From Streptomyces griseoluteus (lineage in GTDB: Bacteria; Actinomycetota; Actinomycetes; Streptomycetales; Streptomycetaceae): a stretch of DNA of 64,000 bases. A program made the translations under genes and the position numbers. The notes under the pieces are model-generated. The model worked only from the letters and a program-made list of their open reading frames with translations, made no database searches and was not told the DNA's origin. Below are positions 53,228-61,170 of the stretch, piece after piece (the stretch's first letter is position 1; every line of letters starts with the position of its first letter). Where the stretch lies: assembly GCF_004784465.1 (NCBI RefSeq), contig NZ_SRRU01000013.1, forward strand, positions 62,001 through 126,000, given 5' to 3'.

Positions 53228-53626
53228 CTATTGCTTCCTGGCGAAGTTGCCGGTGTCGGCCTCGGTGAGGAGCCCGAGTTTGACCAGGCGTTTCAGCTTG
53301 GCGCGGGTGCCTTCGACGTTCTTCGGCAGCAGTTCGTGGCCGAGGGTTTCGCAGACGTCCTTGGCCCGTAGCGGCTGGGTCGCATGGTTGAAGGCGGCGA
53401 GGATGCGGGGGTAGTCCGGGTGCTCGGGCAGGTCCGGCGCGACGACAGGGAGCCGGTCGGTGAGGCCGGTGACGGTCTTGCGGGTGATCGCGAGGTGCTC
53501 CAGGTGCATCTCGGCCTCCCGCAACCGGCTCTGCAGGTCGTCGATCTGTGCGCGGAGGTCGTCGGCCAGGGCCCGGGCGGCGTCTTCCTGGAGGTCCAGG
53601 GCATCGAGCAGGGGACGGATGTTCAC
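53228..53626 (-). CDS. Winged-helix ORF coupled to the IS5 transposase
   Basis: A 132-residue protein: an N-terminal coiled coil (ALADDLRAQIDDLQSRLREA) and a winged-helix-like C-terminus (ILAAFNHATQPLRAKDVCET, TRAKLKRLVKLGLLTEADTG). The GTG start at 53626 overlaps the transposase stop (GTGA), so it is translated from the same message. It could be a DNA-binding accessory protein or regulator of transposition; no function is established. Confidence 0.7.
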   Translation of the reverse strand: MNIRPLLDALDLQEDAARALADDLRAQIDDLQSRLREAEMHLEHLAITRKTVTGLTDRLPVVAPDLPEHPDYPRILAAFNHATQPLRAKDVCETLGHELLPKNVEGTRAKLKRLVKLGLLTEADTGNFARKQ

Positions 53627-54471
53627 GCTGCCACCGCCTGTGCCGCGCGCCAGGTGGGGGCGTTCGAACCGGTGAGGCGTCGGGTCATGACGTGGGTCAT
53701 CGCCCAGTAAACGTGGGAGGCGGAGGAAGAGGGGCGGTGCTCGTAGTCGCGGACCAGGCGCCGGTGCATTATCAGGATCCCGTAGGTCTGCTCGACCCTC
53801 CACCGCTTCAGCTGCGGCACGAACCCCTTGTCCTGCGGGTTGCGTGCGACGATCTCGACGTCAATTCCCAGGCCGACGCCGTGCACGACGACCTTGTTCT
53901 TGAAGCCCTGGTCGACCAGGGCTTTGCGGACGGTTCCGCCAGCGTGCTCGGCGACCTTGTCCAGCAGGAGGATACCCGCGGCGTTGTCGTGGGTGTTCGC
54001 GGCGAGGACGACGACCGCGATGACCAGGCCGAGGACGTCCACAGCCAGGCCGCGTTTGCGGCCGGGCACCCCCTTGGCCGGATCGTGGCCACTCGTGGCG
54101 GCGGGAACCCCGGCGGCCACATGGACACTCTGGGTGTCCAGGACCACCAGGGTCGGGTCCTCTAATCGGCGGGCGCGTTCACGGACCTGGCAGCGCAGAA
54201 GTTCATGGATGACCTGGTCGGTTCCGTCGTCCCGCCAGGCGGCGAAGTAGTAGTAGGTCGCGCTCTTCTGCGGCAGGTCGTGCGGGAGATAGGCCCACTG
54301 GCAGCCGGTCCGCCCCTGGTAGAGGATCGCGTTCACGATCTCCCGCAAGTCGTAGGCGCCCTGGTGGCCGCTGACCGAGCGGTGCCGGTCCTTCCACGCG
54401 GTGATCACCGGCTCGATCAGAGCCCACTGCTCGTCCGATAAGTCGCTCGGGTACGGCTTGCGTTCGCTCAC
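53623..54471 (-). CDS. IS5-family DDE transposase
   Basis: A 282-residue DDE transposase starting at GTG 54471 (SERKPYPSDLSDEQW). The DUF4096-like N-terminus is LSDEQWALIEPVIT, then YDLREIVNAILYQGRTGCQW, catalytic Asp regions VVLDTQSVHVAAG and VLVIAVVVL-type strand, and the YREK-like C-terminus WRVEQTYGILIMHRRLVRDYEH with the late Glu. It appears intact. An additional upstream Met frame to 54552 is unlikely. Related elements are frequent in Streptomyces. Confidence 0.87.
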   Translation of the reverse strand: MSERKPYPSDLSDEQWALIEPVITAWKDRHRSVSGHQGAYDLREIVNAILYQGRTGCQWAYLPHDLPQKSATYYYFAAWRDDGTDQVIHELLRCQVRERARRLEDPTLVVLDTQSVHVAAGVPAATSGHDPAKGVPGRKRGLAVDVLGLVIAVVVLAANTHDNAAGILLLDKVAEHAGGTVRKALVDQGFKNKVVVHGVGLGIDVEIVARNPQDKGFVPQLKRWRVEQTYGILIMHRRLVRDYEHRPSSSASHVYWAMTHVMTRRLTGSNAPTWRAAQAVAA

Positions 54472-54573
54472 CCCGCCACACCAGCAGACCATCAGCTGTG
54501 GACTGGCAGGTTCCGCCCGCACCCACGCCATCAGGCGACTACAAATAGACACAAGAGCTCATGAATCGCCATC

Positions 54574-54900
54574 TCAGTACCCGAACTCAGGTGCCTGATA
54601 GGGAGCCCACCAACTCGTCAGACCCCAGATCCCCAGGGCGACCGCGGTTACGGCGGCCAGGGCGGCGAGCCACGGGCGATGGAACCGGCGCAAGGTGAGC
54701 ATCCAGAAGGCGAGCGGCACCAGAGCGCCCCCCGCGGCGACGAGCGGCAGGTCCACGTAGAGCACGCTGAGGTCCCGGTGTCTCCCCTCGAATCCACCCT
54801 CCACATTGACCCTCGCCAGCGGGGCCCAGGCCAGCAGCGCCGCTGCGGCACCCAGACCGGCGACGAGGAAACCAGCAAGACCCTTGATCTCTTCCTTCAC
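54574..54900 (-). CDS. Small membrane protein of unknown function
   Basis: A 108-residue protein with three hydrophobic segments (LAGFLVAGLGAAAALLAWAPL, YVDLPLVAAGGALVPLAFWM, AALAAVTAVALGIWGLTSWW). I use GTG 54900 because upstream sequence (to ATG 54954) encodes polar residues; neither has a good ribosome site. Integral membrane by inference. Function unknown. It lies downstream of the IS element and is divergent from the MBL gene. Confidence 0.5.
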   Translation of the reverse strand: MKEEIKGLAGFLVAGLGAAAALLAWAPLARVNVEGGFEGRHRDLSVLYVDLPLVAAGGALVPLAFWMLTLRRFHRPWLAALAAVTAVALGIWGLTSWWAPYQAPEFGY

Positions 54901-55154
54901 GACAGGTCGGACGCCACAGCCCTGCTCGCAGTTCCCGAGTCGGCCGGACTGCATTACGCGCGGGGAGGCCGGCCGCCACCGGCCGCTGTGGGCGAGCCGC
55001 CAGGAACGGACATCAGCTCACGAACCGCGCTCTCAGAGCAGCCCGATGCCACAAGTACAAGATCCAGTCTCTCTTCCTTTGTCCGCACAGGGCTGGATAT
55101 CTCTGATGGTGAGCGGCCGGTCGGCGGGCGCGTAGTGCGGAGGGGAGCGGGGCC

Positions 55155-56042
55155 ATGGACGATGGACGGATTGAGGGCGGCTGGCATGTGGACGAGCGCT
55201 GCATGAACTGCGATGTAGCCCGGCAGCTTGCCCCAGGCTTGATCGGCGAGGTCGGCGGCCGCTCGGTCGTCCTGCGCCAGCCGCATGGCCAAGCCGAGCT
55301 CCGGCAGTTCCATGCCGCTGCGCATGCCTGCCCCACCCGGTCGGTCCGTCCCCCGGCCGGGCGGTTGGATGCAGCGTTGGATCCCTTTCCCCTGGCCCTG
55401 GATGACACCGTGTACTTGTGCGGGCACAACTCCGTGCACACTGCGGGAGCCAACTCCTACCTGTTACGCCGCCCCGACGGCACCGCGATGATGGTGGACA
55501 CGCCGCGCTGGAGCACTTCGTTGGTCGCGCGCTACGAGGCGCTGGGCCCCGTCACCGATGTCCTGCTCACCCACCGCGACCACGCCGCGCACGGCCGCCG
55601 CTACGCCGACCGCTTCGGCGCCCGGCTGTGGATCCATGAGGGCGACCTCGATGCCGCCCCGGACGCCGACCGTGTGCTCCGTGGCACCGACCCGGCAGAG
55701 ATCGCCGACGGGGTGATCGCCTTCCCGCTTCCCGGACACACGCGGGGCAGCGTGCTCTACCTCGCGGACGAGCGGTACTGCTTCAGCGGCGACAGCTTCT
55801 ACTGGTCGCGCACCACATCGGACATCGAGGTGACCGACACTGTCACCTGGTACTCCATCGGGGAGCTGGCAGCCTCCCTGGCCCGGACCGCCGACCGGCT
55901 GCGCTTTGAGTGGCTGCTGCCGGGCCATGGCGACCGCCAGCGCCTCCCCGGCGACGACATGGCCTGGCGGCTGCAACAGCTGACCGCGCGTACCCGAGAA
56001 CTGCGGCCCCGACCCGTTGATTTCACGGCAGTGCGCTGGTAG
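55155..56042 (+). CDS. Ferredoxin-like - metallo-beta-lactamase-fold fusion protein
   Basis: A 295-residue two-domain protein. Residues 1-65 resemble a single-cluster ferredoxin: CMNC (C16, C19) and ACPT (C59), but the third Cys of the usual CxxCxxC is Ala22. Residues about 80-290 are an MBL-fold hydrolase with LLTHRDHAAHGRRYAD instead of HxHxDH, then FPLPGHTRGSVL and CFSGDSFYW, WLLPGHGDRQR. This architecture exists in cyanobacteria, plants and actinobacteria with the H-R-D-D/H motif, probably iron centred. The missing Cys suggests a 3Fe-4S or no cluster. ATG 55155 follows GGAGGGGAGCGG. Confidence 0.78.
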   Translation: MDDGRIEGGWHVDERCMNCDVARQLAPGLIGEVGGRSVVLRQPHGQAELRQFHAAAHACPTRSVRPPAGRLDAALDPFPLALDDTVYLCGHNSVHTAGANSYLLRRPDGTAMMVDTPRWSTSLVARYEALGPVTDVLLTHRDHAAHGRRYADRFGARLWIHEGDLDAAPDADRVLRGTDPAEIADGVIAFPLPGHTRGSVLYLADERYCFSGDSFYWSRTTSDIEVTDTVTWYSIGELAASLARTADRLRFEWLLPGHGDRQRLPGDDMAWRLQQLTARTRELRPRPVDFTAVRW

Positions 56043-56411
56043 CGGCGCAGCCCGCATGATTGGTTGACATCGACCGTGACATGACGGTGGTCGCGCGGGT
56101 TGTTGTGGTATACGCCAATGGCGCCCTCCGCAACGGTACGCAGGAAGACGCGAGGACTACGGGGAGAAAACCACAGCGACTGTCCCAGGGCGGCGCTAAG
56201 GGGCTGTAGCTGAGCCAACTGTACGGGCTCCTCCAGGGGGCGGCCTTTGCTGGGGCCAGTCGCACTCCCCGCCGGGTGGGCCGGGCCGGGGTAGCACGGA
56301 GGGTCGGTCAGCCTCGGACGCTTCGCGGGCCTGCTCTTCGAGGTCGCCCGCGCCTGTCGGGGTCATCGTCCTGGTCGTCGCCGTTGTTGGGGCCGTGGAC
56401 GGTGCAGACGA
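56043..56411. other. Gene-free stretch, possible coding relic
   Basis: 369 bases without a supported gene. On the minus strand a short frame near 56060-56160 reads VFLRTVAEGAIGVYHNNPRD, which looks like former coding sequence I cannot place. A TTGACA at 56063-56068 has no matching -10 element. No RNA gene or repeat seen. Confidence 0.35.
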
Positions 56412-56744
56412 GTGAGGCTCTTGATGGCCTCCAGCGCCTGGCGGGGAGAAGCGACCGAACTGCAGGCCATCGCGAACTGGCTTACAGCAACTGCAGTCCA
56501 GCCAGCCGTCGGCGCCCGACTCCCCCCGGTGGAGCACTCCGCCGAAGACGTGCGTTCCCGGGCGGAGGCGACCGGTATGCGTCAGGCGAGGGTGGTCAAG
56601 GATCTCATTGCCCACGGCTTCGTCATCGCTGACCGCGACACCGTCATCGACGAGTTCTCCCTACGCCGGCTGCTGCGCGACGGCGCGGCAGGCGGCCAAG
56701 TCGTCGCGGCCCTGCTCAGGCGGCGCAACCCGCCGCCTTTGTAG
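56412..56744 (+). CDS. Hypothetical protein, 110 residues
   Basis: A short frame with good third-position GC bias from GTG 56412. The middle part has QARVVKDLIAHGFVIADRDT and EFSLRRLLRDGAAGGQVVAAL, suggesting two helices and a small fold. No ribosome site, no recognised family. It may be the C-terminal end of a broken gene. The neighbours are unrelated, so function is unknown. Confidence 0.35.
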   Translation: MRLLMASSAWRGEATELQAIANWLTATAVQPAVGARLPPVEHSAEDVRSRAEATGMRQARVVKDLIAHGFVIADRDTVIDEFSLRRLLRDGAAGGQVVAALLRRRNPPPL

Positions 56745-56982
56745 TGCGCTCTCAGATGCGCGAGTCCGGGCCGACGGCCAGGGTCCTCGAAGTCTCCGCC
56801 AGCACCCCCGGCAACCCTCCGCTTCGGCGGGCAGGCCGTACCTTTTCCAGAGCTCAGATGAGGGCCGCCTGTTCGTCAAGCGGCTCTCGCTCCGTTCGCC
56901 AACCGCTGTAACCCGGCGCAACAGAGACCCGAACCCTGACCGAACGGTGGCTGGACGACGGAGCGCCGACATCCCATCAGTT

Positions 56983-57765
56983 CTACTGCTCCCAGACAGT
57001 CGCCTTGAACGTGTAGTCGACGGCCCATTCCACCGAGGGCTCATCCAGGTGACTCCACCGCACTTCCTGAACGACGGCTCGCACGATTCGACCTTCGGCC
57101 GTCACCAAGCACAAGGTGCTGCCCCGTCTGATGGGGTCTTCATCTCGGAGCTGCTCATAGCTGTCAACACTCACGAGGCCGCCCTGATTGGCGTACTCAA
57201 GACACTGTTGCTCCGTCTTCACTGGAGCGGTCGAGACTCCGGCGGACGTGGTGTTCATCCAAAGGCCGAACGAGATACACCTTTGCAAGGCGATCTCCGC
57301 GTCATCTGGCGTCGTCTCATCACCGGTGGTTGCTTGCCCCCTGTCGAAGTCGACGGCTGAGGTCACGCAGTTGTTCGACCGTGGGGTACGGAGCTTCAGC
57401 GTGCGTCCCTCGTAGACCACCCTGGGGCCCGGAGGTGGTTCCTCGGACACCGATGGATCAGATGGAGGTTGGCTGCTGCCAGAGGGAGACAGGCCCGGAG
57501 CCTTAGGCGCCTGAGCCGACGGCTTGGACGCATCCTCCGACTTGTCATCCTTACCACTGTCGGCCAGGACGGGAATGAAGGCGTTGATCACACCAAACGC
57601 CCCACCCATGACAGCTACGATCAGGGTGATCTTCCCGGCCTCGCTCAGGCCACTGAACCAGCCCTTGGCCCGGCCCAGGCGTGACTGTTGCGAGGGTAAT
57701 GGTGCTGGTCCCGAGCCAGACGGCGGGTTCGGGGTGTTGCTCTGGGACGGCGGGGTCGAGGACAA
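56983..57765 (-). CDS. Membrane-anchored hypothetical protein
   Basis: A 260-residue protein from TTG 57765, chosen because GGAGG lies 5 bases upstream and no ATG or GTG nearby has one. Residues 1-30 are Pro/Ser/Gly-rich, then SEAGKITLIVAVMGGAFG starts one transmembrane helix, a Pro/Ser/Lys-rich linker, and an extracytoplasmic domain with four Cys (SNNCVTSAVDFD, LQRCISFGL, EQQCLEYANQGG, TLCLVTAEGRIV). It ends YTFKATVWEQ. Two disulfides are plausible. Unknown function; a lower-GC, mixed-codon gene compared with the operons to the left. Confidence 0.65.
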   Translation of the reverse strand: MSSTPPSQSNTPNPPSGSGPAPLPSQQSRLGRAKGWFSGLSEAGKITLIVAVMGGAFGVINAFIPVLADSGKDDKSEDASKPSAQAPKAPGLSPSGSSQPPSDPSVSEEPPPGPRVVYEGRTLKLRTPRSNNCVTSAVDFDRGQATTGDETTPDDAEIALQRCISFGLWMNTTSAGVSTAPVKTEQQCLEYANQGGLVSVDSYEQLRDEDPIRRGSTLCLVTAEGRIVRAVVQEVRWSHLDEPSVEWAVDYTFKATVWEQ

Positions 57766-57868
57766 CGAACCTCCATGCTCTCTTCGTTGGTGGCTCAAGA
57801 GCCTAGACGTTCGGTGGCTGCTCGACCTCCGAGCAGCGAGTGCCATCGGTGGGTCTTGATCCTGGCGG

Positions 57869-58381
57869 ATGTTCGCCGGTGACCACTCCCACGACGGGGC
57901 AGCGCTACGCGATACTCGTCCTGTGGAGTGGTGCGAGCAGGCCCGGGCAGCGGAACAGCGCCGGGATTGGGATGCGGCCATCGCGTTGGTTAGCGCGCAC
58001 GCCGAGTGCTACTCCACCGATCCTTCCAGGCACGACAACCATCTGTGGCACATGGATCTGCTCATCCGTGCGGAACGACTCTCGGAACTCGCAGAGCGCT
58101 CTCTCACCGATGTTCACGCACGTCGGAGACTCAACAGATCGCTTCGCGAGCGGGGGATGGAGGCGGCGCTGCGCAACCGCGCCAAAGACGGTGATCGCGA
58201 TGCCCTGTACGTCCTTGTCCGACTGCTGTGCGAGACGAGTCGGACCCAAGAGGCCCATCGAGTGGTCCAAGACCTCGGCCCGGACGATCAGTACGCACAT
58301 CAGATCATGGCTGGCCTTCGATCGAACGGACACCTTCGTGCCCGGTGCGGCGGTCAGCGCCCACCGGCTAGCCGGGGCTGA
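57869..58381 (+). CDS. Hypothetical soluble protein with TPR-like helices
   Basis: A 170-residue protein rich in helices: WCEQARAAEQRRDWDAAIAL, HLWHMDLLIRAERLSELAER, RDALYVLVRLLCETSRTQEAH, VVQDLGPDDQYAH. The repeated pattern resembles degenerate tetratricopeptide repeats, and similar Streptomyces proteins of this kind are common in my experience. The start ATG 57869 has no good ribosome site; a GTG at 57880 is in another frame. Likely a protein-binding module. Confidence 0.55.
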   Translation: MFAGDHSHDGAALRDTRPVEWCEQARAAEQRRDWDAAIALVSAHAECYSTDPSRHDNHLWHMDLLIRAERLSELAERSLTDVHARRRLNRSLRERGMEAALRNRAKDGDRDALYVLVRLLCETSRTQEAHRVVQDLGPDDQYAHQIMAGLRSNGHLRARCGGQRPPASRG

Positions 58382-58644
58382 TGCGTGACTGGAGTCGTCG
58401 ACCTCGTGGAGCGCGACCTCGATGTCGAACGCCGCTTCCTGTGGCCTGAACCTCCGGTCGTGTAAGTCCGTACCCGTGGGCGCCGCTTGCCGCCCTGCAG
58501 CATGAGGTGGAGGCCCCACCGCTCACTGCTGAGCAGAAACACCCCGCCGTTCTCGGCGGGATCGGCGAAGAACAGACGGCCGGCCTGGTCGAACCTCGTC
58601 TGTTGCAGGTGCCGGACGTCGTCTCCGCCCAGCGTGACGGTCAT
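58354..58644 (-). CDS. Hypothetical protein, possibly truncated
   Basis: A 96-residue frame. The first 65 residues have coding-like composition (MTVTLGGDDVRHL, DPAENGGVFLLSSERWGLHL) and then degenerate into an Arg/Ser-rich tail over the end of the plus-strand gene 57869-58381, which suggests a frameshift near 58450. No family recognised. The rest of the 58382-58825 stretch has no supported gene. Confidence 0.3.
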   Translation of the reverse strand: MTVTLGGDDVRHLQQTRFDQAGRLFFADPAENGGVFLLSSERWGLHLMLQGGKRRPRVRTYTTGGSGHRKRRSTSRSRSTRSTTPVTHQPRLAGGR

Positions 58645-58825
58645 GAAATGAGGGCGCTGGTCTGCTCTCTGGCCTCAACGGTCAACGACAGCATCCGCCG
58701 CTTGCTCGGGCGCGGGATACGCGGCGTCACGGCCGCCCACCGCCTCCCCAGATCGTGCTGCTTGTGGCCATGACACCACTGTCCGTCGTGTCACTCATGC
58801 GGGATCACCCATAAACTGACGCCTG

Positions 58826-59608
58826 ATGCCGAAAGACCGCCAACCTACACCGACGCACCCCCATCCGGACGCGACCTCGCTCCAAGGCGCCGCGACGCTG
58901 TCCCACGGCTACCAGCTCGCCCCCCACTCACATGCGGAGGGGCAACTCGTCTACGCCGCCGCCGGTGCGCTGGCCACCGCCACGGAACGCGGAACATGGG
59001 TCGCCCCGGCCAACCGCGTCACCTGGACGCCCCCGCACTTCACGCACTCCCACCGCTTCTACGGCGAGACCGACGTACGCCTCCTCCAGGTCCCGCTCCA
59101 CCTGTGTGCACAACTCGTTGACCACCCCAGCGTCTTCACCGTCAGCCCGCTGCTACGCGAGGCGCTCCTCGCGCTCACCGACAGCCCGGAGCGGCGCCCC
59201 GGCGCCCATGGACGCCTGCTCACCGTCGTCGTGGACGAGCTCGTCGACGCCGCCGAACAGTCCCTCCACCTGCCGGAAGCCGACGATGACCGGCTTCGCG
59301 CAGCCACCGCCCTCCTGCACAAGGACCCCGCCCAGCCCACGACCCTTGCCGAACTGGGCCGCAGGGTGGGAGCCGGCGAACGCACCCTGAGCCGCCTGTT
59401 CCACACCGAGCTGGGCATGAGCTTCCACCGCTGGCGCACCACCCTGCGCATCCACCACGCGCTGGCCCGCCTCACCGACGGGATGTCCGTGACGGATACC
59501 GCGGTGGCGTGCGGATGGTCCAACCCCTCCAGCTTCATCGACGCGTTCACCGCAGTCATCGGTCAGACGCCCGGCCGCTACCAGGCCGGCCTGCGCCATC
59601 GCTCCTGA
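58826..59608 (+). CDS. AraC-family transcriptional regulator
   Basis: A 260-residue regulator with an N-terminal cupin sensor (HGYQLAPHSHAEGQLVYAAA) and two C-terminal helix-turn-helix motifs (TTLAELGRRVGAGERTLSRL and MSVTDTAVACGWSNPSSFID), ending FTAVIGQTPGRYQ. ATG 58826. It lies 207 bases upstream of a PobA-like flavin monooxygenase on the same strand, so control of aromatic catabolism is plausible. PobR regulators of pobA are of this or the IclR family, and binding between 59609 and 59815 would be expected. Confidence 0.86.
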   Translation: MPKDRQPTPTHPHPDATSLQGAATLSHGYQLAPHSHAEGQLVYAAAGALATATERGTWVAPANRVTWTPPHFTHSHRFYGETDVRLLQVPLHLCAQLVDHPSVFTVSPLLREALLALTDSPERRPGAHGRLLTVVVDELVDAAEQSLHLPEADDDRLRAATALLHKDPAQPTTLAELGRRVGAGERTLSRLFHTELGMSFHRWRTTLRIHHALARLTDGMSVTDTAVACGWSNPSSFIDAFTAVIGQTPGRYQAGLRHRS

Positions 59609-59815
59609 CCGTCAGCGTCTGCGCAGTTCAGGCACCTGGCCGGCCTCCATTCCAGGTTGGCGGCTTTCCGGTATCAGCCGTCCAATCGCCGGTGGTGCGC
59701 ACCGTGGCAGTCGTCGCAGGGTGGAGACCGAACGCCGCACCACCCGGGCGGCACCGCCGGTGGTGGCCCTGCCGCGAACCGGTCCACCGCCCTGAGCACG
59801 GAGGCTCGCACACAC

Positions 59816-60988
59816 ATGACCACGACACGCGACGACACGGCAGTCGTCATCATCGGAGCCGGCGTCGCCGGCCTGACCCTCGGCAACTTCCTGCTGCGCA
59901 ACGGCATCGAATGCATCGTGCTGGAAAGGCACCCCCGCGCCTACGTCGAAAAGCGCCAGCGTGCCGGAACCATCGATACCTTCGGGGTGCGCATGTTCCG
60001 CGAGTGGGGCCTGGAGGAAGTTCTGGCGGGCGACCCGATCCCGCACAGCGAAGGCGGCTTCTACATCGACGGCCAGGCGATGCCGATCGACGTGGACGAG
60101 GACAACAACGAGAGTCTGTACTGCCCACAGCAGGTCCTCGTGCGCAATCTCACCGAGGTCTTTCTGCGCGAAGGCGGCGATCTGCGCTACCAAGCCGCCG
60201 ACGTCGCCCTGGAGAATCTCACCGAGGGCCGTCCCGTCGTGCGCTACCAGGACGCCGATGGAGCGGCCCGGGCCATCGACAGCGACTTCATCGCCGGTTG
60301 CGACGGCTTCCACGGTGTCTCCCGTCGCAGCATCCCCGCCACGGCCCTGACCGAGTACTCGCACGAGTACGGCTACTCCTGGCTCAGCGTCCTGGCCGCC
60401 ACTCCGACCAGCCCCTCCGGCATGGCCATTCACGAACTGGGCCTGGCCGGTATGATCCCCCGCGGACCCGAGACCAGCCGCATCTACCTCCAGTGCGCAG
60501 TCGACGACACCCCCGAACAATGGCCCGCCGAGCGCGTCTGGAGCGAGCTGGAAGCCCGCTTCGGCACCCCTCCCTCACGCGGCGAGATCCTGTCCAAGCA
60601 GATCGTGCCGCTGCGCAGCGTGGTCTTCGACCCGATGAGTCACGGCAAGCTGTACCTCCTCGGCGACGCCGCCCACATCGTCCCGCCGATGAGCGCCAAG
60701 GGCATCCATCTCGCCCTGCATGACGCCGAGGTCTTCGCCCGAGCCGTGATCCACCACGCGCAGGAAGGCGATTCCACTCTCCTCGACAGCTACTCGGAGA
60801 CCTGCCTGCCGCACATCTGGAACTACCAGGCGTTCGCCACGTGGATCACCGACACCATGCACAACGCCGGATGCACCGGCTTCGAGGGCGAGTTCAAGAA
60901 GCAGATCGCCCGCGCCGAGCTGCAGCGCCAGTTCGCCTCGGAGTCGGCGAACAAGCTGTTCAGTGAACTCACAGCCGGAACCAACTAG
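59816..60988 (+). CDS. pobA: 4-Hydroxybenzoate 3-monooxygenase-like flavoprotein
   Basis: A 390-residue class A flavoprotein monooxygenase. FAD motifs: VVIIGAGVAGLTLGNFLLRN (GxGxxG), CDGFHGVSRRSIP (the DG motif) and GDAAHIVPPMSAKGIHLALH (GD motif). The length matches PobA (394), and the N-terminal KRQRAGTIDTFGVRMFREW resembles its substrate loop. It would convert 4-hydroxybenzoate to protocatechuate with NAD(P)H and oxygen. No pca ring-cleavage genes are in the window. ATG 59816 has no clear ribosome site. Confidence 0.8.
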   Translation: MTTTRDDTAVVIIGAGVAGLTLGNFLLRNGIECIVLERHPRAYVEKRQRAGTIDTFGVRMFREWGLEEVLAGDPIPHSEGGFYIDGQAMPIDVDEDNNESLYCPQQVLVRNLTEVFLREGGDLRYQAADVALENLTEGRPVVRYQDADGAARAIDSDFIAGCDGFHGVSRRSIPATALTEYSHEYGYSWLSVLAATPTSPSGMAIHELGLAGMIPRGPETSRIYLQCAVDDTPEQWPAERVWSELEARFGTPPSRGEILSKQIVPLRSVVFDPMSHGKLYLLGDAAHIVPPMSAKGIHLALHDAEVFARAVIHHAQEGDSTLLDSYSETCLPHIWNYQAFATWITDTMHNAGCTGFEGEFKKQIARAELQRQFASESANKLFSELTAGTN

Positions 60989-61170
60989 ACCCCACCTCCT
61001 CCGGAATCATGCTGCGTCGTCGTCCTCCTCCAGCTCCGGCCCCTCCGGGCCGCGCAGCGGGCGCGCTTCGTGATCGCTGAGATGCGAGGTGGTCATGGAA
61101 GGGCGACGATCAGGCACCGCAACGTGCAGGCGACACGGGCGATCCACCCGACCACCGCAGGGTGCCGGCT

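Larger units (their letters stand above)
53228..54471. mobile_element. IS5-family insertion element (core)
   Basis: A transposase gene and a coupled small ORF on the minus strand. The element probably extends beyond both genes; terminal inverted repeats were not identified with confidence (weak candidates near 53106 and 54565) and no target duplication was seen. It interrupts an accessory region of mixed orientation. Confidence 0.75.

Noticed and set aside
56196..56260. Possible tRNA (CTGTAGCTGAGCC-like segment)
   Set aside because: No acceptor stem, T-loop or anticodon arm can be folded around it.
61007..61096. 29-codon minus-strand frame with an acidic end (ELEEDDDAA), looked like a peptide precursor
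   Set aside because: No ribosome site and no neighbouring modification enzymes; chance frame in GC-rich DNA is more likely.
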